In this document: in pieces, positions 40,632 to 49,268 of the stretch
Numbering within the stretch: position 1 is the stretch's first letter
Layout: each line of letters starts with the position of its first letter
NCBI GenBank assembly: GCA_036560445.1
Contig: DATBRG010000001.1
Span: 30,631-94,630, forward strand
Length of the DNA stretch: 64,000 bases
Direction: 5' to 3'
DNA from: DATBRG01 sp036560445
GTDB taxonomy: Bacteria; Pseudomonadota; Gammaproteobacteria; Burkholderiales; Methylophilaceae
Notes under the pieces: model-generated
The model's database searches: none
The model's input: the letters and a program-made list of their open reading frames with translations, nothing else
What the model was told of the DNA's origin: nothing
Program-made: the position numbers and the translations under genes

Positions 40632-41648
40632 ATGAGTGACCGCCAACTGGCCGACTGGCGCGAACACGCGCTAAAACTGGAATCAGAAATCAACAAGGTA
40701 GTTGTAGGCCAGCAATCGCCTATCCGCCTGATTACTACTGCTATTTTCGCCCGTGGCCACGTGCTGCTTGAAGGTGATGTGGGCGTGGGTAAGACTACCT
40801 TGCTACGCGCCTTTACCCGCGGCATTGGCGGAGGTTATCAGCGTATTGAAGGCACGATTGACCTCATGCCGAATGACCTGGTCTACCACACCTATCTTGG
40901 TGAAGACGGCAAGCCGCACGTCAGCCCAGGGCCATTGCTGATGTCGGGTGAAAACCTGTCAGTCTTCTTCTTTAATGAAATCAACCGTGCGCGACCACAG
41001 GTTCACTCCCTGTTGCTACGCGTCATGGCAGAACGCACACTGACCGCATTCAACCGCGAACATCATTTCCCGCATATGCTGGTATTCGCTGACCGTAACC
41101 AGGTCGAAAAAGAAGAAACCTTTGAAATCCCATCCGCAGCACGTGACCGTTTCATGATGGAAATCCCGATTGTGGTGCCTAGTGATGCCGACATTATGGA
41201 ATCACTGGTATTCGATACCAAATTCCACAATGTGGATGCGTTGGTCGATACCGTGCCACACGATATCCTTAAATACGACGACCTTAATGCTTTCTCCGCA
41301 GTTATCCAGTCACATGTTGAAGCCAGCCCTACACTGCGTCGCTATGCGCTGGACTTGTGGCGTGCCACCAAGTCCCCTACCGATTTCGGTGTCAAGGTCA
41401 GCGGTGTCGATATGAATCGCCTGGTACTTGCCGGGGCAAGCCCACGCGGCATGAGTATGATGCTGCGTGCCGCACGTGTGAACGCCTGGCTGCATAACCG
41501 AAACGCAGTGTTGCCAGAAGATGTGCATGCAGTATTACATTCAACTCTGGCTCACCGCCTGGTATTCAGCCCTGTGTATGAAATGCGCCGTACAGAGATC
41601 GCACGTGAGATGTTGTCAGGTATTGTTAATGCTGTCGCTGCGCCTTAA
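40632..41648 (+). CDS. mxaR: MoxR-type AAA+ ATPase MxaR
   Basis: A chaperone-like ATPase of the MoxR family needed for methanol dehydrogenase activation in methylotrophs. The 338 residues have Walker A GDVGVGKTT at 48-56 and a Walker B-like stretch FFFNEINRARP near 115-125. They also have an arginine-rich sensor region (SAARDRFMMEIP) and a C-terminal helical lid. An ATG at 40626 is also in frame, but GGGG is better spaced for 40632. The gene starts the run mxaR-S-A-C-K-L. Normally mxaFJGI, encoding the enzyme and its cytochrome, come before mxaR; here fabA does. Confidence 0.93.
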   Translation: MSDRQLADWREHALKLESEINKVVVGQQSPIRLITTAIFARGHVLLEGDVGVGKTTLLRAFTRGIGGGYQRIEGTIDLMPNDLVYHTYLGEDGKPHVSPGPLLMSGENLSVFFFNEINRARPQVHSLLLRVMAERTLTAFNREHHFPHMLVFADRNQVEKEETFEIPSAARDRFMMEIPIVVPSDADIMESLVFDTKFHNVDALVDTVPHDILKYDDLNAFSAVIQSHVEASPTLRRYALDLWRATKSPTDFGVKVSGVDMNRLVLAGASPRGMSMMLRAARVNAWLHNRNAVLPEDVHAVLHSTLAHRLVFSPVYEMRRTEIAREMLSGIVNAVAAP

Positions 41649-41658
41649 CTAGCTGCAC

Positions 41659-42525
41659 ATGACTTACAACTTTGACATCAAGCAATTCAGCTACCACATA
41701 GGCTGGCGCTCGCGTGGGCGCAATCCCGGCCAGCATGCAAGTACGCAGCGTGGCATGGGCATGGAGTTCCGTGGGCATACCACGTTGCTATCATATCCGG
41801 ACCCACGCCGTATTGATTTGCGCCAAACCATCCGTGACCCGCTGGAGCAGGTTTATGTCAGGCTGTTCAACCAAAAAAGCGCAACGCCGGTGTATGTGAT
41901 TTGCGATCTTTCCGGCTCGATGAACTTTGGCCATGGCCGCCGTAAGATACAGCTGGCCGCTGAAATTGCTGAATCTGTCGCGCAGTCTGCGACGCGTGCT
42001 GCTGACCCTTTTGGCTTTATTGGGTTTGATGACGAAGTACGCGAGGATTGGATATGCCGGGCATCAGTCAAGCCACATCGCGCGTTTGAGCTGACCGAGA
42101 GACTAAAAGCCTATCATCCGGAAGCTATATCAAGCCGTGGATTAGTGGATATATATCGCTATCTGCCGCGTGAGCGTTCACTGATCTTCCTGATATCCGA
42201 CTTCCACATGCCATTTCAGCAAATGGAAGATTCGCTGGCCATGTTATTACGCCACCAAATTGTTCCCATGGTGTTATGGGATTCGTCTGAATATCGTAAT
42301 CTTCCCGAGTTTGGTATTGCCAGCGTGGCTGATGCTGAAACAGGTGCCAAACGTACTTTATTCATCCGCAAGGAACTGCGCGAACGTATCGTCAAATCAT
42401 TCGAAGACCGCCGTGCAGCCATTGACGCCCTGTTCATGCGCTTTGACATGCCACCTTTCTTTGTTGAGAACACCTTTGATGCAGACGCACTCAGCGAATA
42501 CTTTTATCAGTTTGTGGCCGCTTAA
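41659..42525 (+). CDS. mxaS: MxaS, DUF58-type methanol dehydrogenase maturation protein
   Basis: A 288-residue cytoplasmic protein of the DUF58 type, related to von Willebrand factor A domains. A metal-site-like motif DLSGS is at 83-87 and is preceded by the GMGMEFRGHTTL and DPRRIDLRQTIRDP blocks. MoxR ATPases are usually paired with such proteins, and MxaS is needed for active methanol dehydrogenase in Methylobacterium. It starts 10 bp after mxaR and ends 18 bp before mxaA. The exact mechanism (calcium insertion, assembly) is not established. Confidence 0.9.
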   Translation: MTYNFDIKQFSYHIGWRSRGRNPGQHASTQRGMGMEFRGHTTLLSYPDPRRIDLRQTIRDPLEQVYVRLFNQKSATPVYVICDLSGSMNFGHGRRKIQLAAEIAESVAQSATRAADPFGFIGFDDEVREDWICRASVKPHRAFELTERLKAYHPEAISSRGLVDIYRYLPRERSLIFLISDFHMPFQQMEDSLAMLLRHQIVPMVLWDSSEYRNLPEFGIASVADAETGAKRTLFIRKELRERIVKSFEDRRAAIDALFMRFDMPPFFVENTFDADALSEYFYQFVAA

Positions 42526-42543
42526 TTGAAGAAACTACTTGTT

Positions 42544-43548
42544 ATGAAAACCAGATTCAATCCCGCTGATGTCATCGCCTCTCTGCTCATGCTTGCCGGG
42601 TTAATGTTGACCGGCATTGCCTTGGCCGAGGATGAAGGACTTTTCCCGAATATAAAAGATGGCATCGTTGATATGCATATCGTTGACCCGGACCACACCG
42701 TAGGCTATACCGTGGGGGATATCATTGAACGCAACATCACACTTGATGTAAAGATGCCGTACAAGTTGGTGGAAACGTCCCTCCCTATTATCGGGTTTGA
42801 AAGGCGCTATAAAAACCAGCTAGTTGGTATTGATCTCACCAACATCACCCATAAAAGGGAAGAGCACAGGGATTCCTCCACTTATACTTTGCATCTGGAA
42901 TATCAGGTATTTACCAATAACTTAGTTGCCAAGCATGGTGCAACACCGCCTGAATACCTGAAACTGGTCGATGCCAACGGTAAGATTTTCCAGTTCCGGA
43001 TTCCAACTTTTGACTTCGTCATCTCTCCTATCTCGGTTTTTGGTGCCGTCAAAATAGAAAATGACATGAGCCCGTTCCGTGGTCCGCTGCTGTTGAACCC
43101 GGAACCGGAAAAAGAACGCGTCAAAATATTGCTAGCATTACTGGCCATTTCCTTGCTCGGGTTACTTTATATTCTTGGTGTTCGTGCCTGGCTACCCATG
43201 ATGGGCGGACCTTTCGCCCGCGCCTATCGCGATCTCAAGAAACTACCTAATACCGATGACGGCCTCAAACGAGCCGTTGCGCGTGTTCATGAATCGCTGA
43301 ACAAAACAGCTGGCAATAGCGTTTTCAGCGATACCATGGATATATTCCTGGTGAAAAAGCCTGGATTCAAGCCTGTCACTGCGGATCTGGAACGTTTCTT
43401 CAAGTTATCGCAGCATGTCTTTTTTGAATCTTCTGCTATTGTACAGGCTACCGACTCATTAGCATGGCTCAAGCACTTCTGCCGACGCTGCCGTGATTGT
43501 GAGCGTGGCTTACGCCCGGAAAAAATCATCCCAGAAAAGCAGGTGTAA
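42544..43548 (+). CDS. mxaA: MxaA, methanol dehydrogenase calcium-insertion protein
   Basis: A 334-residue inner-membrane protein with a signal sequence (about 10-30, ending ALAEDEG), a large periplasmic beta domain, one TM at about 199-219 (ILLALLAISLLGLLYILGV) and a cytoplasmic C-terminal domain with three closely spaced Cys (HFCRRCRDCERG). In methylotrophs mxaA mutants lack Ca2+ in methanol dehydrogenase. I chose the ATG at 42544, which gives a normal signal peptide. A TTG at 42526, directly after the mxaS stop codon, would add six residues. Confidence 0.88.
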   Translation: MKTRFNPADVIASLLMLAGLMLTGIALAEDEGLFPNIKDGIVDMHIVDPDHTVGYTVGDIIERNITLDVKMPYKLVETSLPIIGFERRYKNQLVGIDLTNITHKREEHRDSSTYTLHLEYQVFTNNLVAKHGATPPEYLKLVDANGKIFQFRIPTFDFVISPISVFGAVKIENDMSPFRGPLLLNPEPEKERVKILLALLAISLLGLLYILGVRAWLPMMGGPFARAYRDLKKLPNTDDGLKRAVARVHESLNKTAGNSVFSDTMDIFLVKKPGFKPVTADLERFFKLSQHVFFESSAIVQATDSLAWLKHFCRRCRDCERGLRPEKIIPEKQV

Positions 43549-43551
43549 CCC

Positions 43552-44529
43552 ATGAGCTTTTCTTACCCTTGGGCATTATGGCTATTACCCCTAGCCATAC
43601 TACCGATCATCCTGGAACGCGCTCACAGCCGCAATTACTCTTGGCTGGACATGCTGCCCAAAGATCCATTATCGGATTTGATTGGCCTTATCCTAAAAAT
43701 ACTCGGTATTCTCGCACTCTTGTTTATTGTCTTAGGGCTGGCCTCGCCCCATACCCATAAGCAGCAAATCCAGCGCATAGGAGTCGGCGCGCAAATCGCT
43801 CTGGTACTCGACCGTAGCGCTAGTATGGATGACCCTTTTGTCGGTGGTGATGAAACGCATATCGGCGAAATCAAATCCGCGGCTGCCAGCAGGCTAATTA
43901 CCCAATTCGTGAAATCACGTCAGAACGACATGTTCGGTATGATCTCATTCAGTAACTCGGCCATGTATGTTTTGCCCTTAAGTGAGAATCGTGAAGCAAT
44001 TATGGCCGCGGTTAAAGCTACAGCGGGTAACTCCCTGTTCCAGACCAATATCGGTAGCGGGCTTACCAGCGGCGCTGGCCTGTTTGATAATTTGCCCGAC
44101 TCCGGCTCGCGCGCTGTGATATTGCTATCGGATGGTGGTGGCCGTATTGATGCACATACTGAGCAAAAGATACGCGACTGGTATGAGCGCTTGCATATCA
44201 GCCTTTACTGGATTGTGTTGCGTCAGCCAGGTGGCATTAGTATTTTTGATAAAAACTACAAAACACCGGATGACAGAGCACCGCCTCCGGAAATAGAACT
44301 CCGGGATTACTTCAATACCCTGAAATCGCCGTATCACGCTTATGAGGCACAAGACCCAAGATCACTGGGGTTAGCGATTGAAGACATCAATCAGCGTGAG
44401 AAAAAACCAATTAAATACTACGAGCAAATCCCGGGTAAAGACTACACGAATGCTTGCTTTCTTATTGCTGCCATTATGATTGGCTTGTTGTTGTGCGTAA
44501 AAAATCTGGAGGTCAAAACATGGCACTGA
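43552..44529 (+). CDS. mxaC: MxaC, membrane VWA-domain protein
   Basis: A 325-residue protein with two N-terminal membrane helices (about 7-21 and 45-64), a von Willebrand factor A domain with MIDAS motif DRSAS at 87-91, and a C-terminal helix (about 301-316). The domain faces the same side as in other BatA-like proteins that work with MoxR ATPases. It is required for active methanol dehydrogenase in methylotrophs studied. It starts 3 bp after mxaA and overlaps mxaK by 10 bp. Confidence 0.92.
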   Translation: MSFSYPWALWLLPLAILPIILERAHSRNYSWLDMLPKDPLSDLIGLILKILGILALLFIVLGLASPHTHKQQIQRIGVGAQIALVLDRSASMDDPFVGGDETHIGEIKSAAASRLITQFVKSRQNDMFGMISFSNSAMYVLPLSENREAIMAAVKATAGNSLFQTNIGSGLTSGAGLFDNLPDSGSRAVILLSDGGGRIDAHTEQKIRDWYERLHISLYWIVLRQPGGISIFDKNYKTPDDRAPPPEIELRDYFNTLKSPYHAYEAQDPRSLGLAIEDINQREKKPIKYYEQIPGKDYTNACFLIAAIMIGLLLCVKNLEVKTWH

Positions 44530-45056
44530 GCGTGAAGAAACTTACTTGGGGCTTAATCATCATCGCGATTGCGTCGGCAGCGGGCGCTGCCTACGAGTTA
44601 AATCGTATCCGGCAAATTGATAATTTCAATACAGCTGTCATCGCAGCTAAAAGCCCAACTACCGACCAGCAAAGTTATGAAGCCAAGTTCTCCACTGCAT
44701 ACTGGTTGGCCAGGAATGAGCGTTACAAAGAATCGACACTGCTATTCACCCAGTTGCTGAACTCGGGCACTAACAAACAACGTGCCGTGGTTCAGCATAA
44801 CATTGGCAATATATTCTTTTTACGCGGCCTGATTATCAATGGCACCAACGACAAAGTGCGTGATGAAGCGGAATACCTGTTCCAGCAAGCCAAAGTGGCT
44901 TATGTGCATTCATTGAAGCTGGATAACCATAATTGGGGCACTCGGCATAATCTGGATAGGTTACTAACCCTGCTGCCTGGCACGCCAACCCCTGGTGTTG
45001 GTGATTCCGATACCCCGGGCCTGATGATGGGCAATATCCCTGTTGGCCTTCCATAA
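44520..45056 (+). CDS. mxaK: MxaK, membrane-anchored helical protein
   Basis: A 178-residue protein with one N-terminal TM (about 9-27), then a helical, TPR-like periplasmic region (SYEAKFSTAYWLARNERYKESTLLFTQLL and similar) and a Gly/Pro-rich tail. Similarity to BatC-like proteins in MoxR operons, and its place between mxaC and mxaL, support MxaK. I chose the ATG at 44520 because GGAGG lies 8 nt upstream; it starts within the last codons of mxaC. An in-frame ATG upstream would lie deep inside mxaC. Confidence 0.88.
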   Translation: MALSVKKLTWGLIIIAIASAAGAAYELNRIRQIDNFNTAVIAAKSPTTDQQSYEAKFSTAYWLARNERYKESTLLFTQLLNSGTNKQRAVVQHNIGNIFFLRGLIINGTNDKVRDEAEYLFQQAKVAYVHSLKLDNHNWGTRHNLDRLLTLLPGTPTPGVGDSDTPGLMMGNIPVGLP

Positions 45057-45076
45057 TCAGGGGCAAGCTAGCTAAT

Positions 45077-46099
45077 ATGAACCATGCCTTGAAGAAATTT
45101 CTTAATTACTTGCGTCACCGTAAGGACGTTGCCTTGCTGGCAGCGGCTTTCCTGTTGCTGGTGATCGCGCTGTTCAAGCCTACCATTCCAATCAAGCGCA
45201 ATATTTACAGCTATATTTTTGTGGTGGATATCTCGCAAAGTATGAATGTACTCGACAAAACCCTGAATGGTCAGCCAATCTCTCGCATGGCATATACGCA
45301 GGACCTGCTGCATCGGCTGATAACGTCGTTACCATGCGGCACCAATGTCAGTATTGGCCTATTCGCTGGTGTAAGCGTCGCGGCGCTATATACGCCGATA
45401 GAGGTATGCAGCAATTACGCACCGATACAGGACACAATAGACCACTTGGACTGGCGCTATGCATGGTCTGGCAATAGCCGCATACGTACCAGCATGACGA
45501 CCCTCGCGCGGCTGCTGCGCTCATTCCCCGAGCCTGCACAGGTGGTTTACTTTACCGATGGTGAAGAAGCGCCACGGCTGCATGCCTTCAATACCGAAAA
45601 TCTTGAGAATTTCCAGGGCGGCAATGGCTGGTTACTGGTGGGGATTGGTAGCGATAAAGGCACCCCCATTCCAAAGCTAGACGACAAGAATCAACTGATT
45701 GGTTACTGGTCTGGTGAAAGTTTTGCCATGCAGCCAGGTATTGCACAAATTTCCGAGGCTAATATCGGCGTGCGTGATGACAATGTTGCCTCAGCTGAGG
45801 GCGACCGCTATATGTCCAAGCTCGACGAGGAATACCTTAAAAAGTTGAGCAAGGAGATCAATGGGGCTTATGTCCGTGGTGACAGCCTGCAGGATGTTCA
45901 ATGGGCAATGAAGGATCAGAAGCCTGCCAGACGCGATACATCCGCATTTGATTTGAACTGGATATTAGCCTCTATCGCAGGCTTACTCTTTATTACGGCT
46001 TACCTTCCCAAACATCCAGTCTTGGCATTTATTGCAGCCTGGAGCAAGTTACTAAGCCGCCGCAAGAAACCTCAGGTGGTTGTCAGCACAGAAGTCTGA
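45077..46099 (+). CDS. mxaL: MxaL, membrane VWA-domain protein
   Basis: A 340-residue protein with an N-terminal TM (about 18-36), a von Willebrand factor A domain with MIDAS motif DISQS at 51-55, and a C-terminal TM (about 299-316) with a basic tail. With MxaC it gives two VWA proteins for the MxaR ATPase, as in other methylotrophs. It is last of the run. No mxaD or mxaE follows; instead the 3' end overlaps the convergent ygfX gene by 28 bp. Confidence 0.92.
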   Translation: MNHALKKFLNYLRHRKDVALLAAAFLLLVIALFKPTIPIKRNIYSYIFVVDISQSMNVLDKTLNGQPISRMAYTQDLLHRLITSLPCGTNVSIGLFAGVSVAALYTPIEVCSNYAPIQDTIDHLDWRYAWSGNSRIRTSMTTLARLLRSFPEPAQVVYFTDGEEAPRLHAFNTENLENFQGGNGWLLVGIGSDKGTPIPKLDDKNQLIGYWSGESFAMQPGIAQISEANIGVRDDNVASAEGDRYMSKLDEEYLKKLSKEINGAYVRGDSLQDVQWAMKDQKPARRDTSAFDLNWILASIAGLLFITAYLPKHPVLAFIAAWSKLLSRRKKPQVVVSTEV

Positions 46100-46533
46100 C
46101 GATCCCAACGCAGCCAGACTCTCAGTTGCCTGAAGGCTTCCGCATCGACATTATCTGGCAATAATACAATACTGCGTTGCCAGTATCTTCTTTCAACTTT
46201 GTAATTCAATATGGTCAGGTAACTCGCGACAAAACTGCTCGGCAATACCGTTATCTGCTGCTCGCTGCCATCTTTGGTGATTACAGTTAATTCACCTTTT
46301 GCATTCACAACCAAGCCAATGCAAGACCGGGGCAGGCGCTTTAAGCCCTTATCCAGTATGTGATAGCTAGCCACCAACGTTATCAACAGGCACAAAACTA
46401 TTTTAAGTAGCGCGCCTATCGGCATAAAGATGAGAGTGATGCAGGCTCCTATTCCGGCACTGGAAAAGATGCCCACGAGCAATACAGAGGGCTTGAAATC
46501 CAGCCGCATCGGCTTCACGTTATAATGCGACAC
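46072..46533 (-). CDS. YgfX/CptA-like small membrane protein
   Basis: A 153-residue protein with two adjacent membrane helices (about 18-38 and 40-58) and a small cytoplasmic beta domain that ends in LLPDNVDAEAFRQLRVWLRW, the pattern of the YgfX (CptA) family. In E. coli, ygfX is next to sdhE and ygfZ; YgfX has been described as affecting MreB and FtsZ. Here it is divergent from ygfZ with 25 bp between starts, but sdhE is missing. The start is GTG at 46533, with AGG upstream. The similarity is moderate, so context matters. Confidence 0.72.
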   Translation of the reverse strand: MSHYNVKPMRLDFKPSVLLVGIFSSAGIGACITLIFMPIGALLKIVLCLLITLVASYHILDKGLKRLPRSCIGLVVNAKGELTVITKDGSEQQITVLPSSFVASYLTILNYKVERRYWQRSIVLLPDNVDAEAFRQLRVWLRWDRQTSVLTTT

Positions 46534-46558
46534 AGGCTAACCTGAGCAAAAAGCAACT

Positions 46559-47584
46559 ATGAATACACAGTGGCAAGAATTCCTGATCAGCCAGGGCGCA
46601 AATATTGCAGATGGTCATGCAGTGGATTTTGGCGAACCGTTGGCAGAATTACAAGCAGCAGCTAATGGCGGAGTATTAGTTGATCTCTCACAACTTGGTC
46701 TACTGGAGGTTGGTGGAGACGACGCTGTAACATTCCTGCAAGGCCAGGTTACCAATGACATCAAACAACTTGACGGCAGCAACAGCCAGTACGCTGGCTA
46801 CTGCAACCCCAAGGGCCGCCTATTGGCTTTGTTCCTGGCCTTCGCCCATTATGACCATTTGCATTTACAACTTGATGCGACGCTCTTAGAGCCCATAATG
46901 AAACGCCTCAAGATGTATGTTCTGCGCTCCAAAGTGACGGTCAGTGATGTCTCGGACAGCATCATGCGCATGGGAGTGGCGGGAAGAAGTTCTGAAGCTG
47001 CTCTGCGCAAAATCTTTGACCAAGTACCACAACACGCCCATGAACTCGTCAGCCTGAAAAATGGCGTAGTACTGCGTTTACCAGGTGCTATTCCACGTTT
47101 CCAAGTATTCAGCTCCATTGAGCATGCGCCCGCCATCTGGGAACAATTAAAACAGGATCATCAACTAGCTGGCCAAGCGTGTTGGGAATGGCTGGAGATA
47201 CAGGCAGGCATCCCCGACATCGTCCCAGCAACGCAGGAAGCTTTTGTCCCACAGATGGTGAATCTGGATACGCTCAATGGCATCAGTTTCAAGAAAGGCT
47301 GTTATACCGGCCAGGAGATTGTCGCTCGTACGCATTACCTGGGCAAGGTCAAGCGTCGTACCCAGCTTGCGCATATCGCTTCAACTGACCAGCCAAACGC
47401 TGGGGATGACATACAAGGGGTGGATGGTAACGAAGCTGGCAAGATCGTACGTAGCGCAGCTGCGCCACAAGGCGGCTTTGATGTGCTGGCAGAAGTACGG
47501 CTGGAAAGCCTGGAAGCAGGCAAAGTCTATTGGCGACAGAACGAGTTAGCCATTAAGCAACTGCCCTACACTCTGGCCGATTAG
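46559..47584 (+). CDS. ygfZ: Folate-dependent Fe-S protein maturation factor YgfZ
   Basis: Tetrahydrofolate-binding protein of the GcvT-like fold that helps make or repair certain Fe-S enzymes and affects tRNA thiolation (MiaB). The 341 residues carry the family signature KGCYTGQE at 246-253 with its functional Cys, and LLEVGGDDAVTFLQGQVTND in the N-terminal domain. The role fits a cell with ApbC and IscX encoded elsewhere in the window. It is convergent with ftsB, with 9 bp between the stop codons. Confidence 0.96.
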   Translation: MNTQWQEFLISQGANIADGHAVDFGEPLAELQAAANGGVLVDLSQLGLLEVGGDDAVTFLQGQVTNDIKQLDGSNSQYAGYCNPKGRLLALFLAFAHYDHLHLQLDATLLEPIMKRLKMYVLRSKVTVSDVSDSIMRMGVAGRSSEAALRKIFDQVPQHAHELVSLKNGVVLRLPGAIPRFQVFSSIEHAPAIWEQLKQDHQLAGQACWEWLEIQAGIPDIVPATQEAFVPQMVNLDTLNGISFKKGCYTGQEIVARTHYLGKVKRRTQLAHIASTDQPNAGDDIQGVDGNEAGKIVRSAAAPQGGFDVLAEVRLESLEAGKVYWRQNELAIKQLPYTLAD

Positions 47585-47593
47585 GCTAGCCGT

Positions 47594-47935
47594 TTAAGGT
47601 TGATTGGTCGGTAATTTCTGGGCTGTTGCCGGAGGTTTGGCAGGCACATTGGTAGCAGGAACGTCCGACTGCAAAACCTGGTAAAACACTTCGTCCTGTT
47701 TCACCATGCCTAGCTCACTGCGAGCGCGCTCTTCAATTGCGGCAAAGCCTTGTTTAAGATCGCGCACTTCGGCATCCAGCGTATCATTACGCGCCTTCAG
47801 CTTATCATTGGCTTCCTTCTGGGCGCTGATCTGGCGATTCAAGTCCCACACCCTCAACCAGCTCCCTTTGCCAAGCCACAGCGGATACTGCAGCAAGGCA
47901 ATAAGGATGACGAAGATCAGCGTTAAAGCTCTCAC
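47594..47935 (-). CDS. ftsB: Cell division protein FtsB
   Basis: Bitopic divisome protein that forms the FtsQLB complex. The 113 residues have an N-terminal TM (about 4-20), a leucine-zipper-type coiled coil (about 30-68, starting LNRQISAQKEANDKLKARND), the ERARSELGMVKQDEVFYQV block typical of FtsB, and a Pro/Ala-rich tail. The start GTG at 47935 immediately follows the eno stop codon. Genes ordered pyrG-kdsA-eno-ftsB are common in beta- and gammaproteobacteria. Confidence 0.95.
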   Translation of the reverse strand: MRALTLIFVILIALLQYPLWLGKGSWLRVWDLNRQISAQKEANDKLKARNDTLDAEVRDLKQGFAAIEERARSELGMVKQDEVFYQVLQSDVPATNVPAKPPATAQKLPTNQP

Positions 47936-49222
47936 TTACCGGCTAATGTTGTAGAACGCATCTTTACCGGCATAGCTGGTGGCATCACCAAGTTCTTCTT
48001 CAATGCGCAACAACTGGTTGTACTTGGCGATACGCTCTGAACGCGACAGCGAACCGGTCTTGATCTGCAGTGCATTGGTGGCCACTGAGATGTCGGCAAT
48101 GGTTGTATCTTCAGTTTCGCCAGAACGATGCGAGATCACCGAGGTATAACCCGCACGCTTGGCAGTTTCTATAGTCTGGAAGGTCTCGGTCAAGGTACCG
48201 ATCTGGTTGACCTTGATCAGTACCGAATTGGCAACGCCGCGCTTGATGCCTTCGCGCAGTATCTTGGCATTGGTTACGAACAAGTCGTCGCCTACCAGTT
48301 GTACATTCTTGCCCATACGATCGGTCAGCAGTTTCCAGCCATCCCAGTCGTGCTCGCTCATGCCGTCTTCGATACTGATGATAGGGTATTTGTCTACCCA
48401 AGCTGCCAAGTAGTCAGTGAACTGGGCTGAAGATAGTTGCACGCCTTCCGATTCCAGGTGGTATTTGCCATCTTTGTAGAACTCGGAGCTGGCGCAATCC
48501 AGGCCCAGCAGAATATCCCGGCCTGGCTCGTAGCCCGCAGCAGAGATCGCTTCCAAGATGTACTGAATGGCGGATTCGTTGGATGGCAGGTCAGGCGCAA
48601 AGCCGCCTTCATCACCCACTGTGGTTGCCAGGCCTTTTTTGTGCAGTATCTTTTTCAGCGCATGGAACACTTCAGCACCTGCACGCAGTGCCTCGCGGAA
48701 GGTTGGCAAGCCAGCCGGCAGAATCATGAACTCCTGCATATCCACGCTATTCTCGGCATGAGCGCCGCCATTAATGATGTTCATCATTGGCGTTGGCAAT
48801 TGCATGAACCCGGAACCACCCAGATAACGGTATAGCGGCAGGCCAGCTTCTTCAGCAGAGGCACGAGCACAAGCCATGGAAACCGCCAGGATGGCATTGG
48901 CGCCAAGGCGCTCCTTATTCTCGGTGCCATCCAACTCGATCAGGGTATTGTCGATGAAACTTTGCTCTTCAGCATCCAAACCAATAATGGCTTCGCAGAT
49001 TTCGGTATTGACGTTTTCTACCGCCTGCAACACGCCCTTGCCCAGATAGCGGCTCTTGTCGCCATCGCGCAACTCCACAGCCTCCTTGGTGCCAGTAGAA
49101 GCGCCAGAGGGTACAGCGGCACGACCGATGATGCCGGATTCCAGCAATACATCGGCTTCAACAGTGGGGTTGCCGCGGGAATCAATGATTTCACGGGCGA
49201 TAATATCTACGATTGCACTCAT
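47936..49222 (-). CDS. eno: Enolase
   Basis: Converts 2-phosphoglycerate to phosphoenolpyruvate. The 428 residues match the family, with GNPTVEADV, SGASTGTKEA, GDEGGFAPDL, the metal ligand stretch SIEDGMSEHDW, and LIKVNQIGT with catalytic Lys. It has a good ribosome site (AGGAGT). It lies between kdsA and ftsB, both read leftward. Phosphoenolpyruvate is also a KdsA substrate. Confidence 0.99.
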   Translation of the reverse strand: MSAIVDIIAREIIDSRGNPTVEADVLLESGIIGRAAVPSGASTGTKEAVELRDGDKSRYLGKGVLQAVENVNTEICEAIIGLDAEEQSFIDNTLIELDGTENKERLGANAILAVSMACARASAEEAGLPLYRYLGGSGFMQLPTPMMNIINGGAHAENSVDMQEFMILPAGLPTFREALRAGAEVFHALKKILHKKGLATTVGDEGGFAPDLPSNESAIQYILEAISAAGYEPGRDILLGLDCASSEFYKDGKYHLESEGVQLSSAQFTDYLAAWVDKYPIISIEDGMSEHDWDGWKLLTDRMGKNVQLVGDDLFVTNAKILREGIKRGVANSVLIKVNQIGTLTETFQTIETAKRAGYTSVISHRSGETEDTTIADISVATNALQIKTGSLSRSERIAKYNQLLRIEEELGDATSYAGKDAFYNISR

Positions 49223-49268
49223 TTCTACTCCTACCCTTCAATGTCTAATAATTAGATACTTAAAAGCC

